From positions 1 through 64,000 of the forward strand of contig NZ_BBWQ01000020.1 of NCBI RefSeq assembly GCF_001463885.1: a stretch of DNA of 64,000 nucleotides, read 5' to 3'. Source of the stretch: Aureimonas altamirensis. GTDB taxonomy: Bacteria > Pseudomonadota > Alphaproteobacteria > Rhizobiales > Rhizobiaceae. A model generated the notes under the pieces. That model worked only from the letters and a program-made list of their open reading frames with translations. It made no database searches and had not been told where the DNA came from. Shown here one piece after another: positions 8,306-18,072 of the stretch (position 1 is the first letter of the stretch; every line of letters begins with the position of its first letter). Position numbers and translations under genes: made by a program.

Positions 8306-9895
8306 CTATTGCGCCAGGATCATGCGTGCCGCCTTTTCGGCGATCATGACCGTGGGCGAGTTGGTATTGCCGGACGTGATCGTCGGCATGATCGAAGCGT
8401 CGGCCACCCGCAGGCCGTGTACGCCACGGACCCGCAAATGCGGGTCCACGACCGAGTCTGGATCGCTCCCCATCCGGCAGGTGCCGACGGGGTGGAAGAT
8501 GGTCGTGCCGATGTCGCCGGCGGCGCGCTCCAGCTCTTCCTGTGTCGCAAAGGACGGCCCCGGCTTGAACTCCTGCGGACTGTAGCGTGCAAGCGCCGGC
8601 TGGCCCACGATGGCGCGGGTGATGCGAATGGAGTCGGCCGCGACGCGCTTGTCCGCCTCCGCCGACAGGTAGTTGGGGCGGATGGCCGGCTGCGCGCGGT
8701 GGTCGGGCGAGCGCAGATGCACGCTGCCCCGGCTTTCGGGGCGCAGATTGCAGACGCTGGCGGTGAAGGCCGGGAAGGAATGGACGTTCTCGCCGAACTT
8801 CTCGAGGCTGAGGGGCTGCACGTGATATTGCAGATTGGCCGTTTCGAAGGCCGGGTCCGACCGCGTGAACACGCCAAGCTGGCTGGGCGCCATGGACATC
8901 GGGCCCGACCGCGACAGGGCATATTCCAGGCCGATCATCATCTTGCCGGCCATGGTGGAGGCACGCTCGTTCAGCGTGCGGATGCCGGACACCTTGTAGG
9001 CGCAGCGCAATTGCAGGTGATCCTGCAGATTCTCGCCGACGGAGGGGCGGTCGACGACCGTCTCCATCCCTGCCTCGCTCAGCACGCTGCCGCTGCCGAT
9101 CCCGGAAAGCTCCAGGATATGCGGAGAGCCGATGGCCCCGGCGCTCAGCACCACTTCGGCACGGCAGGCCGCGCGGTGTATCGCGCCGGCCATCTCGTAC
9201 TCCACGCCGACGACGCGGCCCTCCTCGATCAGAAGGCGGCGCACCTGTGCGCCCGTCCGGACCGAAAGGTTCGGCCGCTTCTCGGCCGGCCGCAGGAACG
9301 CCTTGACGGTGTTCCAGCGTACGCCGCGCTTCTGGTTGACCTTGAAGTAGGACGAACCCTCATTGTCGCCGCGGTTGAAATCCTCGATCTTCGGGATGCC
9401 ATATTGCGCGGCCGCCTCGCGGAAGGCATCGAGGATATCCCAATGCAGCCTGGCGGTCTCGACACGCCATTCGCCGCCAGAGCCATGCATGGCGTCGGCC
9501 CCGGCGTAATAGTCCTCGCTGGCGCGGAACAACGGCAGCACGTCGTCCCAGGCCCAGCCCTCGCAGCCCATCTGGCGCCACAGATCGTAGTCCCTCGCCT
9601 GGCCGCGCATGTAGATCATGCCGTTGATGGACGAGCAGCCGCCCAGCACCTTGCCGCGCGGATAACCCAGCGCGCGGCCGTTCAGGCCTTCCTCCGCCTC
9701 GGTGGAAAAGCACCAGTCCGTGCGCGGGTTGCCGATGCAGTACAGATAGCCGACCGGAATGTGGATCCAGGCGTAATTGTCGCGTCCGCCCGCCTCCAGC
9801 AGCAGCACGCTGCGCGTGCCGGCCGACAGGCGGTTGGCGAGCGTGCAGCCGGCGGTGCCGCCGCCCACGACGATGTAGTCGAATGTTTCGGACAT
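8306..9895 (-). CDS. GMC-family alcohol/choline dehydrogenase-like flavoprotein
   Basis: A 529-residue GMC oxidoreductase of the choline dehydrogenase/alkanol dehydrogenase branch. It has the FAD motif GGGTAGC near residue 11, the first GMC signature PRGKVLGGCSSING around residue 79, the second signature SAGAIGSPHILELSGIG around residue 250, and the C-terminal HPVGTCRMG and NTNSPT segments holding the catalytic His and Asn. It probably oxidises a primary alcohol to an aldehyde and passes electrons to the quinone pool or another acceptor. The gene starts 4 bases after livM and is followed by a beta-hydroxyacid dehydrogenase. Import plus two oxidation steps suggest a catabolic unit for an alcohol-type substrate. 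No BetB-like aldehyde dehydrogenase is present, which argues against simple choline metabolism. Confidence 0.88.
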   Translation of the reverse strand: MSETFDYIVVGGGTAGCTLANRLSAGTRSVLLLEAGGRDNYAWIHIPVGYLYCIGNPRTDWCFSTEAEEGLNGRALGYPRGKVLGGCSSINGMIYMRGQARDYDLWRQMGCEGWAWDDVLPLFRASEDYYAGADAMHGSGGEWRVETARLHWDILDAFREAAAQYGIPKIEDFNRGDNEGSSYFKVNQKRGVRWNTVKAFLRPAEKRPNLSVRTGAQVRRLLIEEGRVVGVEYEMAGAIHRAACRAEVVLSAGAIGSPHILELSGIGSGSVLSEAGMETVVDRPSVGENLQDHLQLRCAYKVSGIRTLNERASTMAGKMMIGLEYALSRSGPMSMAPSQLGVFTRSDPAFETANLQYHVQPLSLEKFGENVHSFPAFTASVCNLRPESRGSVHLRSPDHRAQPAIRPNYLSAEADKRVAADSIRITRAIVGQPALARYSPQEFKPGPSFATQEELERAAGDIGTTIFHPVGTCRMGSDPDSVVDPHLRVRGVHGLRVADASIMPTITSGNTNSPTVMIAEKAARMILAQ

Positions 9896-9899
9896 GATA

Positions 9900-10889
9900 T
9901 CAGGCGCCGAGACGCTCCATGATGCGTCGGCCCAACCGGGAGTTCTGGAACTCGCCCACGATGCCGCGGCGGAATACCAGCACGCATACCATGAAGATCA
10001 GGCCGGTGATGATGGTGACGGGAAAGGACGAGGTGGCAAGGTAGTTCTGTAGCGTCACCACGATGGCCGCGCCGAAGAAGGGCCCCAGCATGGTGCCAAT
10101 GCCGCCGAGCAGCGTCATCAGGATCACTTCGCCCGACATCTGCCATGCGACGTCCGTCAGCGTCGCGAACTGGAACACCAGCGCCTTGACGGAGCCCGCC
10201 AGGCCGGCCAGCGTCGCCGACATCACGAAGGCGGCGAGCTTGTAGGAATTGACCGAGTAGCCGAGCGAGATGGCGCGATTTTCGTTTTCGCGGATCGACT
10301 TCATGATCATGCCGAAGGGCGAATGCACGATACGGTAGATGGCGAACATGCCGATCAGGAAAACCGCAAGCACGAAATAGTACATGTTCAGGCTTTGGCC
10401 GAGGTCCAGAAAGCCGAACAGCGTTCCCCGCGGCACCGCCTGAATACCGTCCTCGCCGTGGGTGAAGGGCGCCTGCAAACAGAAGAAAAAGAACATCTGC
10501 GCCAGCGCCAGGGTCACCATGGCAAAGTAGATTCCCTGCCTGCGGATCGCCAGAAAGCCCATGACGAGGCCAAGCACCGCGGCGCCCGCCATGCCGACGA
10601 GGATGCCCAGCTCCGGCGACAGGCCCCACACCTTCACCGCATGGGCGGTGATGTAGGCCGCCCCGCCGAAGAAGGCCGCATGTCCAAAGGACAGAAGGCC
10701 GGTATAGCCGAGCAGCAGGTTGAACGCCGAGGCGAAGAGCGCGAAGCACAGGAGCTTCATCAGGAAGATCGGGTACAGGCCCAGCGGCGCAAGGATGAGG
10801 GCCGCGATCGCGATGGCCAGCAGCGCCAGCCGCACCGGCGCCGCACCCCGGCGTTCGACGGCGGCCACGCCGTAAGTCGCGTTTGCCAT
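9900..10889 (-). CDS. livM: Branched-chain amino acid-type ABC transporter permease LivM
   Basis: A 329-residue inner-membrane permease of the LivM family with about eight to ten hydrophobic helices. LLSFGHAAFFGGAAY and the cytoplasmic loop SIRENENRAISLGY, which contacts the ATPases, are typical. I placed the start at the ATG at 10889, two bases after the livH stop. The longer open frame upstream of it is out-of-frame livH sequence. It should pair with LivH to form the translocation channel. Confidence 0.9.
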   Translation of the reverse strand: MANATYGVAAVERRGAAPVRLALLAIAIAALILAPLGLYPIFLMKLLCFALFASAFNLLLGYTGLLSFGHAAFFGGAAYITAHAVKVWGLSPELGILVGMAGAAVLGLVMGFLAIRRQGIYFAMVTLALAQMFFFFCLQAPFTHGEDGIQAVPRGTLFGFLDLGQSLNMYYFVLAVFLIGMFAIYRIVHSPFGMIMKSIRENENRAISLGYSVNSYKLAAFVMSATLAGLAGSVKALVFQFATLTDVAWQMSGEVILMTLLGGIGTMLGPFFGAAIVVTLQNYLATSSFPVTIITGLIFMVCVLVFRRGIVGEFQNSRLGRRIMERLGA

Positions 10890-10891
10890 TG

Positions 10892-11776
10892 TCAGGCCCT
10901 CCCGAACAGGCCGGCGGGCCGCACCAGCAGCACCAGCGCCATGATGACGAAGATGACGATATTGGACGCCTCGGGATAGAAGACTTTGGCCAGCCCTTCG
11001 CAGAGCCCCAGCAGATACCCGGTGACGATGGCCCCGCCGATGGAACCCATGCCGCCCACAACCACGACGGCGAAGACGATGATGATGATGTTGGAGCCCA
11101 TCAGAGGGCTGACCTGATAGACGGGCGCCGCGAGAATGCCCGTCAACCCGGCCAGCGCCGCGCCGAGGCCATAGGTGAAGGTGAGCAGAAGAGGCACATT
11201 GATGCCGAAAGCGCGCACCAGCGTCGGGTTTTCGGTCGCGGCGCGCAGGTAGGCCCCAAGCTTGGTCTTCTCGATCAGCAGCCATGTCGCCAGGCACACG
11301 ACCAGCGATGCGACAACGATGAAGCCGCGATAGTTGGGCAGGAACATGAAGCCGAGATTGGTGCCGCCCGCGAGTTGCGGCGGCGGCGCGTAAGGCTGGC
11401 CGGATGCGCCGAAATAGTAGCGGAACGTACCTTCGAGCACGAGCGCGAGGCCGAAGGTGAACAGCAGCCCGTACAGGTGATCGAGGTCGTAGAGGCGCGA
11501 CAGCGCCAGCCTTTCGATCAGCCCGCCGGCCAGCCCGACGATCAGCGGCGCCAGGATGAGCGAAGGCCAGAAGCCGATGCCGCCATAGGTCAGCAGAAGA
11601 TAGCCGGCAAAGGCGCCGAGCATGTATTGCGCGCCATGGGCGAAATTGATGATGCGCAGCAGGCCGAAGATGACGGCAAGGCCAAGGCTGAGCATCGCAT
11701 AGAACGAGCCGTTGATGAGCCCGACCAGCAATTGCCCCATCAGGGCCTGGATGGGCACGCCGAAGATCATGGTCAT
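10892..11776 (-). CDS. livH: Branched-chain amino acid-type ABC transporter permease LivH
   Basis: A 294-residue integral membrane protein with the LivH hallmarks: a GLINGSFYAMLSLGLAVIFG first helix, RIINFAHGAQYMLGAF, and a RAATENPTLVRAFGIN coupling loop. It ends in VLLVRPAGLFG, the standard LivH terminus. It follows livF by 4 bases in the operon. The family transports branched-chain amino acids but also urea, short amides and aromatic acids, so substrate depends on the binding protein. Confidence 0.92.
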   Translation of the reverse strand: MTMIFGVPIQALMGQLLVGLINGSFYAMLSLGLAVIFGLLRIINFAHGAQYMLGAFAGYLLLTYGGIGFWPSLILAPLIVGLAGGLIERLALSRLYDLDHLYGLLFTFGLALVLEGTFRYYFGASGQPYAPPPQLAGGTNLGFMFLPNYRGFIVVASLVVCLATWLLIEKTKLGAYLRAATENPTLVRAFGINVPLLLTFTYGLGAALAGLTGILAAPVYQVSPLMGSNIIIIVFAVVVVGGMGSIGGAIVTGYLLGLCEGLAKVFYPEASNIVIFVIMALVLLVRPAGLFGRA

Positions 11777-11780
11777 GAGC

Positions 11781-12517
<737 letters not shown>

Positions 12518-12521
<4 letters not shown>

Positions 12522-13324
12522 TCCTGTGTTCCCATATAGGCGGTTCGGACGCGAGGATCGTTGGACACCGTCTGGTAGTCGCCGGCCGCCAGGATCTCGC
12601 CGCGCTGAAGCACGGTGATCCGCTGGCACAGATTGGCCACCACCTTGAGGTTATGCTCCACCATCAGGACGGCGCGGTCCTGCCCGACACGCCGGATGAG
12701 CTCCGATACCGTTCCGATATCCTCCTGCCCCATGCCGGCCATCGGCTCGTCGAGCAGCAGGACCTTCGGGTCGAGCGCCAGTGTGGTTGCGATCTCCAGA
12801 ACGCGTTTGCGCCCATAGGACAGATCGGCGGCCAGCGCGTTTCGCGCTTCGGCCAGCCCCACCTCTTCGAGCAGTTCGAGCGCCCGTGCGTTCAGCACGT
12901 CGAGCGCCGATACCGGCCGCCAGAACTGGGTGGCCAGACCGCGCGGCCGCTGCAGCGCCACGCGGACGTTTTCCAGAACCGTCAGATGCGGAAAGGTCGC
13001 CGATATCTGGAAAGAGCGGACAAGCCCCTTGCGCGCCACCGCCGAGGGCGAGGCGCGGGTGATATCCTCGCCGTCGAAGGTGATCTGCCCGCGTGTCGGC
13101 TGCAGGAACTTGGTCAAAAGGTTGAAGACCGTCGTCTTGCCGGCTCCATTCGGCCCGATAAGGGCATGAACCTCCCCGTGCCGCACATCCAGATCGACAT
13201 TGTTGACGGCGGTAAACCCTCCGAAGTCCCGGCGCAGCCCGCGGCACGACAGAAGCACAGCCCCTGCCTTGCCGGCCTGCGCCCCGTCGCCCGGATGCGG
13301 CTGGTCTGTCATCGGCGCCCCCAT
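12518..13324 (-). CDS. livG: ABC transporter ATP-binding protein LivG
   Basis: A 268-residue ATPase with Walker A GPNGAGKTT, the family-typical FQISATFPHLTVLENV Q-loop segment, a signature reading LSYGRKRVLEIA (LivG proteins commonly lack the canonical LSGGQ), and Walker B LLLDEPMAGMG. Two nearby starts are possible, 13324 and Met5 at 13312; the latter has GGGGG just upstream. The gene begins 5 bases after the binding-protein stop. Confidence 0.92.
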
Positions 13325-13329
13325 GCCGC

Positions 13330-14535
13330 TTACTGCGTCACAAGCGGGCAGCCGCTTTCCTCGGCGGACAGATAGGCCTGGGCGCCCGGGATGGTGGCAA
13401 GCACCTTGTAGTAATCCCAGGGCTTGGTGCTTTCGTCCGGCGACTTCACCTCCATGAGATACATGTCATAGACCATGCGCCCATTCGCCAGCACCTTGCC
13501 GCCACGACCGAACACGTCGTCCACCGGCATTTCGTGCAGCACCTTGGCAACCGCCTCCGTCTCGTCGGTGCCGGCCTTCTGGATGGCCTTCAGATACTGG
13601 GTGACAGTGGAGTAGGTGCCCGCCTGCACCATGTTGGGCATGCGCTGCGTACGCTCGAAGAAGCGTTGCGAAAACTCGCGGCTTTCGTCGTCACGGTCCC
13701 AGTAGAACCCCTCGGTCAGGGTAATGCCCTGCGCCGCCTGCAGGCCGAGGCCATGCACCTCCGCCAGCGTGAACAACAGCGCCGCCAGCTTCTGGCCGCC
13801 CTGCACGATCCCGAATTCCGATGCCTGCTTGACGGTGTTGGCGGTATCCAGGCCGGCATTCGCCATGCCGATCACCTTTGCGCCGGAAGCCTGCGCCTGC
13901 AGCAGGAAGGACGAGTAATCGGTATTGGACAGCGGATGCCGCACCGATCCAAGCACCGTGCCGCCATGCTCCGTCACGAATTTCGACGTCTGCTCTTCCA
14001 GCGAGTAGCCGAAGGCATAGTCCGCCGTCAGGAAGAACCAGGTATCGCCGCCCTGCTCCACCAGGGCGCCGCCCGTGCCGACGGCCAGAGCGTGGGTATC
14101 GTAGGCCCAATGGAACCCATAGGGGCTGCATTGCTCTCCGGTCAGGGCCGTCGTGGCCGGCCCCGTCGCCATGGTGATCTTCTTCTTTTCTTTGGACAGG
14201 CCCTGTACCGCAAGCGCCACCGAGGATGTCGTCAGCTCCATGATGGTGTCGACATTCTCCGTATCGTACCACTGGCGGGCGATATTGGAGGCGACGTCCG
14301 GCTTGTTCTGGTGGTCGGCGGTGATCACCTCGATGGTCGCGCCGTTGACCGTTCCGCCGAAATCCTCAACGGCCATCAGCGCCGCCTCGTAAGACCAGCG
14401 GCCGCCGAAATCGGCGTAGACGCCGGACTGATCGTTGAGGATGCCGATCTTGACGACATCGTCGGATATCTGCGCCATTGCCGGCATGGCGACGGCGGCC
14501 AAAAGGGCTGCGGTCAGGACGGACAGTTTATGCAT
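13330..14535 (-). CDS. Periplasmic ABC transporter substrate-binding protein (type I, Leu/Ile/Val-like)
   Basis: A 401-residue periplasmic binding protein. The start at 14535 has GGGAGGC as Shine-Dalgarno and opens a textbook signal peptide ending MPAMA before QISDD. The mature protein begins VVKIGILNDQSGVYADFGG, the start of the first lobe in the LivJ/LivK fold. It belongs to the branch of long (about 400-residue) family members with the TGPATTALTG and TADYAFG segments, many of which bind ligands other than branched-chain amino acids. It is the first gene of the importer operon. The operon's oxidoreductases suggest an alcohol or hydroxyacid ligand, which is inference only. Confidence 0.88.
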   Translation of the reverse strand: MHKLSVLTAALLAAVAMPAMAQISDDVVKIGILNDQSGVYADFGGRWSYEAALMAVEDFGGTVNGATIEVITADHQNKPDVASNIARQWYDTENVDTIMELTTSSVALAVQGLSKEKKKITMATGPATTALTGEQCSPYGFHWAYDTHALAVGTGGALVEQGGDTWFFLTADYAFGYSLEEQTSKFVTEHGGTVLGSVRHPLSNTDYSSFLLQAQASGAKVIGMANAGLDTANTVKQASEFGIVQGGQKLAALLFTLAEVHGLGLQAAQGITLTEGFYWDRDDESREFSQRFFERTQRMPNMVQAGTYSTVTQYLKAIQKAGTDETEAVAKVLHEMPVDDVFGRGGKVLANGRMVYDMYLMEVKSPDESTKPWDYYKVLATIPGAQAYLSAEESGCPLVTQ

Positions 14536-14776
14536 TGAGGAAGCCTCCCGGGTGCCACGATTCAGGTCCACGGGAAATGCAGCATCGCGGCAAGGGCCGC
14601 GGCGACGCATCAAGCGCCACAATACGTCATCCTCCCGGCGCCCGCCGCGTTCTGTGCCGCGATCAGGCTGAGAATTGAGCGGCTCCGTTTCCTGCGGTGA
14701 ACCAGCCACAACCTCTGCGACAAAGGCTAGCATCGGCATGATGCGCCGCATATGGAATTTTCCGCACAAGATATGT

Positions 14777-14808
14777 ACGCTTTCGTACAGGCAATTGTAC
14801 GAAAGCGT
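14777..14808. promoter_or_regulatory. Perfect 13-bp inverted repeat (operator candidate) upstream of the LysR gene
   Basis: ACGCTTTCGTACA (14777-14789) and TGTACGAAAGCGT (14796-14808) are perfect inverted copies around a 6-base GGCAAT spacer. The repeat lies 6 bases before the LysR start, in the 279-base region shared with the divergent importer operon. Its position suggests autoregulation by the LysR protein, possibly by covering its own ribosome-binding region, and control of the importer. Confidence 0.7.
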
Positions 14809-14814
14809 GGCACC

Positions 14815-15735
14815 ATGCCGGGTAGCGGCTTCGACTGGGACGATTTGCGTTACTTTCTGGCGGTGGCGCAGACCGGCCAGCTTTCGTCGGCGGCGCGGCG
14901 CCTGCGAAGCAATCACGTGACCGTATCGCGACGGATCGACCGGCTCGAGCATTCCCTGTCGCTGCGCCTGTTCGAGCGTTCGCCGCGCGGCTACACGCTG
15001 ACCGGGGTGGGAGAGCGCCTCGTTGCCCATGCACAGGCGATGGAGCAGACCGCCGACGGGCTGCACGAGATCATCTCGGGCGAGGCGGCGGCCCTGCGCG
15101 GCGTCATCCGCCTATCGACGCCCGAGGGGTTCGGCAGTTTCTTCCTGTCGTCTCGCCTGCCGGATTTCGCCTCGCGCAATCCCGGTCTTCTGATCGAGTT
15201 CATGACGCTGCAGCAAATCCTGTCGCTGTCGCGGCGCGAAGCCGACATCTCCGTCGCCCTGCACCCGCCGGCCGCCGGACCGTATCAGGTCGAGAAGATC
15301 GCCGGCTATCGCCTGCTCGTCTATGCCAGCCGATCCTATCTGGACTCGCACCCGCCCATCCGCAGCCGCGCCGAGGCGATGGAGCATCCCCTGGCGGGCT
15401 ATATCGACGATATGATCTTTGCGCCGGGGCTGGACTATCTGCGTGACATCCTGCCCGGCAAACGCGCCGGCTACCAGAGTTCCAGCATCATCGCCCAGCT
15501 TGCCGCGGGGCTGGCGGGCTACGGCATGACCATCCTTCCCTACTTCATCGCGCGCGCCTATCCGCAGTTGGTGCCGGTTCTCCCGCAGGAGCTTCATATC
15601 GAGCGGGAATACTGGCTGTCGTGCCGCGAAGACCTTGCCGATGCCCCCCGTATCCGCGTCGTGCGGGACTTCATCCGGCGCGAGGCCGCCGCCTTCGAGG
15701 ACATGTTCATGGCGCGTCCGATCCTGCCCGACTGA
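14815..15735 (+). CDS. LysR-family transcriptional regulator
   Basis: A 306-residue regulator. The winged helix-turn-helix is at residues about 6-65 (WDDLRYFLAVAQTGQLSSAARRL), followed by a linker helix and a substrate-binding domain opening with GVIRLSTPEGFG. I chose the ATG at 14815 because LysR proteins start a few residues before the DLRYF helix; a longer in-frame start at 14752 would place the perfect inverted repeat inside the coding region. It is divergent from the importer operon and 65 bases upstream of lrgA in the same direction. The classical arrangement predicts that it controls the importer and itself. Confidence 0.88.
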   Translation: MPGSGFDWDDLRYFLAVAQTGQLSSAARRLRSNHVTVSRRIDRLEHSLSLRLFERSPRGYTLTGVGERLVAHAQAMEQTADGLHEIISGEAAALRGVIRLSTPEGFGSFFLSSRLPDFASRNPGLLIEFMTLQQILSLSRREADISVALHPPAAGPYQVEKIAGYRLLVYASRSYLDSHPPIRSRAEAMEHPLAGYIDDMIFAPGLDYLRDILPGKRAGYQSSSIIAQLAAGLAGYGMTILPYFIARAYPQLVPVLPQELHIEREYWLSCREDLADAPRIRVVRDFIRREAAAFEDMFMARPILPD

Positions 15736-15799
15736 CCTTCTTTCGCGGCCCGCCGCCATCGCCTAAGCTGCCGCGCGTCGTCCGGAGACTAACGCCTAC

Positions 15800-16183
15800 A
15801 TGTTGAAACCGATCGCCCTTATCCTTGCATGCCAGCTTGCCGGCGAAGCCGTCGCGCACGGTTTCGGCATGCCCGTGCCCGGCCCCGTCATCGGGCTGCT
15901 CCTTCTCTTCGCTCTACTTCTGGCAACCGGCAGCGCCGGCCGCGGCGTACTCGACGCGGGGCCGGACGGTGCGCTGGGCGGCGTGGCCGACAAGATCCTC
16001 GGCATGCTGGGACTTCTGTTCGTTCCGGCCGGCGTCGGGCTTGTGGATCATCTCGGGCTGCTGTCCGGCAATGCCTTGGCCTTCGCCGCGATCCTGGTCG
16101 TTTCGGTGGTGGTGACGCTGCTGGTGACGGTCGTCACCTTCGTGGGGGTCCACCGGCTGACGAAAGGCCGGGGCGACGCATGA
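15800..16183 (+). CDS. lrgA: CidA/LrgA family holin-like protein
   Basis: A 127-residue membrane protein with four hydrophobic helices. The N-terminal segment with QLAGEAVAHGFGMPVPGPVIGLLLL and the LLFVPAGVGL motif are characteristic of the CidA/LrgA family. Family members act with LrgB-type partners on cell lysis or on export of small metabolites such as pyruvate, depending on the species. A CCGGAGA Shine-Dalgarno precedes the ATG. The stop overlaps the lrgB start in ATGA. Confidence 0.88.
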   Translation: MLKPIALILACQLAGEAVAHGFGMPVPGPVIGLLLLFALLLATGSAGRGVLDAGPDGALGGVADKILGMLGLLFVPAGVGLVDHLGLLSGNALAFAAILVVSVVVTLLVTVVTFVGVHRLTKGRGDA

Positions 16184-16908
16184 TCGGCACGCCGACCCCC
16201 TTCGAGCTGTGGGCCTATTTGTCCGCATCCCCGCTGCTGTGGCTGACGGTGACGCTGCTGGCCTGGCTGGTTGCCGACGAGATCGCCATCCGCACGGGCC
16301 GCAATCCCGCGGCCAACCCGGTATTGATCGCCATTCTCATCATCGCGGCGCTTCTGACCATCACGGGCACGCCGTATCGAAGCTATTTCGACGGTGCGCA
16401 GTTCGTCCATTTTCTGCTGGGCCCCGCAACCGTGGCCCTCGCCATTCCGCTGTATCGCGCACGCCGCGTCATCATGGACAATTTCGTGCCCCTGCTGGCC
16501 GCCCTGGTCATCGGTTCGGCAACGGCCATCGCCGTCACCGTACTGATGGCGCGGTGGCTGGACCTACCGCAGGTGGCCATCCTGTCGCTTGCGCCGAAAT
16601 CGGCGACGGCCCCCGTTGCCATGGGTATCTCGCAGGCCATTGGCGGCCAGCCGGCGCTGACGGCCGCCATGTGCATCCTGACGGGCATCATCGGCGCCCT
16701 GATCGTCACGCCGATGATGAACGCCCTGCGCATCCGCAACTATGCCGCGCGCGGCTTCGCCGTGGGGCTCGCCTCGCATGGCATCGGCACGGCGCGCGCC
16801 TTTACCGTCGATTCCCTGGCCGGGGCCTTCGCTGGTATCGCCATGGGACTGAACGCGCTGACCACCTCGATCATCCTGCCGCCGCTGGTTGGACTGCTGA
16901 TGCGTTGA
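16180..16908 (+). CDS. lrgB: LrgB family protein
   Basis: A 242-residue inner-membrane protein with the LrgB core: NPVLIAILIIAALL near the start, the LLGPATVALAIPLY helix, SLAPKSATAPVAMGIS, and the conserved GLASHGIGTARAF segment near the C-terminus. It is translationally coupled to lrgA by a 4-base overlap. The two proteins are expected to act as a unit in the membrane. Its 3' end lies 4 bases from the stop of the convergent lipoprotein gene. Confidence 0.9.
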   Translation: MIGTPTPFELWAYLSASPLLWLTVTLLAWLVADEIAIRTGRNPAANPVLIAILIIAALLTITGTPYRSYFDGAQFVHFLLGPATVALAIPLYRARRVIMDNFVPLLAALVIGSATAIAVTVLMARWLDLPQVAILSLAPKSATAPVAMGISQAIGGQPALTAAMCILTGIIGALIVTPMMNALRIRNYAARGFAVGLASHGIGTARAFTVDSLAGAFAGIAMGLNALTTSIILPPLVGLLMR

Positions 16909-16912
16909 TGCG

Positions 16913-17185
16913 TCAGTTCAACCGCCCCTGCCGACACCGCTCATAGGCGCGGTCTGCGGCGCGCTCGGCCGTCTGCCGCGTCATCAGGCGCGACGACAGG
17001 CTGCCGCGATCGTCCGAATAGTCTTCCAGCGCGTTGTAATAGGTCTGGCGCGCATAATTGTCGCAACGCGACACGGGGGCGTCGTCGGGTGCAACGATTT
17101 CGCCGCGAAAAGCCGTCGCACCGCCGGCGACGGTGCATCCCGACAGCATCAGGACCGCTATCGAGAGTGTGGATAAGGTGCGCAT
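16913..17185 (-). CDS. Small putative lipoprotein
   Basis: A 90-residue protein starting at the ATG at 17185, which has GGAGG at good spacing. Residues 1-16 form a lipoprotein signal peptide with an LSGC lipobox, so Cys16 is probably lipidated. The mature part is hydrophilic, rich in Arg, Tyr and Asp, and ends in a short amphipathic segment. No known family recognised. Likely periplasmic face, inner or outer membrane. Confidence 0.7.
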   Translation of the reverse strand: MRTLSTLSIAVLMLSGCTVAGGATAFRGEIVAPDDAPVSRCDNYARQTYYNALEDYSDDRGSLSSRLMTRQTAERAADRAYERCRQGRLN

Positions 17186-17291
17186 TGCGGTTCCTCCGCT
17201 GTCGGATCTCCGGCGCCCGGCCGGCTTCGCTTGGCTGGCGCAAGGTTTAAGGCGGAAAATGGTCGATCCGAAGGACAAGGCGAGAGGACAG

Positions 17292-17570
17292 ATGACCATT
17301 TCCGGCCACAACGAAACGCTGGTGACGACCCGTTTCCGGACACACGGCTATGCGGGCGCGTTGCTGTTTACCTTCTGCCCGCCCATCTTCCTGTATGAGA
17401 CCTACCAGCTCTTCTATACGACGGCGATGGAAGACAATCCCCTGATCGGGCTCTTTGCCGCCGCCGCGCTTATCCTGTCCTTCGCCAGCGTGCCGCTGAT
17501 GCTGATCGGCCGCCGGCAGCGCTATGTCCTCGTTTCCGTTCCCGGCCCGGCAACAGGCGACGTCGTTTGA
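17292..17570 (+). CDS. Small membrane protein of unknown function
   Basis: A 92-residue protein with two hydrophobic segments (about residues 20-40 and 52-73) separated by a short polar loop, and a positively charged RRQRY after the second. The start at 17292 has AGAGGA upstream. An in-frame ATG at 17259 with AAGGCGG is a credible alternative that adds 11 residues. I do not recognise a family. Confidence 0.6.
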   Translation: MTISGHNETLVTTRFRTHGYAGALLFTFCPPIFLYETYQLFYTTAMEDNPLIGLFAAAALILSFASVPLMLIGRRQRYVLVSVPGPATGDVV

Positions 17571-17643
17571 GGCCAGGGGGGTGCCGCAGACAGGGCGGCG
17601 CCCTATCCTTCCGTTGCATGACGACCAAACGAAGGGGAAAGAC

Positions 17644-18063
17644 ATGCGCGCCCTGATCATGGCGGGTCTCTCCGCATTCGCCATCCTTACATCCGGCGCG
17701 CTGGCGGACGAGCCCGCCGGCATGGCGCCGGTGGGCGCCTGGACGGTCGAGACGATCGGCGATGCCGGCGTGCTGGACCAGAGCGAGCCATCGCTGATCA
17801 TCCAGGCGGATGGCCGCGTCAACGGCTCCAGCGGTTGCAACCGCTACAGTGGAACGGCCACGCTGGCCGATGACGAGATGGGTTTCGGGGCGCTTGCCTC
17901 CACACGCATGGCCTGCGCCGGTGCGGTGATGGAGCAGGAGCGGGCCTTTCTCTCAGCGCTGGAAAGCGTCACCGGGTGGCGTGAGGATGCCGATGGCCGC
18001 CTTGTGCTGCTGGGTGCCGACGGCACCAGCCTGATGGTGCTGGTGCGCGGCACCAACGCCTGA
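17644..18063 (+). CDS. META (HslJ-like) domain protein
   Basis: A 139-residue exported protein. Residues 1-21 are a signal peptide ending in GALA. The rest is a single META domain: GAWTVETI, the core GRVNGSSGCNRYSGT, and a later TRMACAG segment followed by ALESVTGW. The family occurs in HslJ of E. coli, linked to novobiocin resistance and heat shock, and in many envelope proteins of unknown role. The start has GAAGGGG upstream. Convergent with phaB, 9 bases apart. Confidence 0.82.
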   Translation: MRALIMAGLSAFAILTSGALADEPAGMAPVGAWTVETIGDAGVLDQSEPSLIIQADGRVNGSSGCNRYSGTATLADDEMGFGALASTRMACAGAVMEQERAFLSALESVTGWREDADGRLVLLGADGTSLMVLVRGTNA

Positions 18064-18072
18064 GCGCGTAGC

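Noticed and set aside
9900-11297. Extended N-terminus for LivM
   Set aside because: The extra 136 residues are livH read in another frame. The ATG at 10889 is 2 bases after livH and gives a normal family length.
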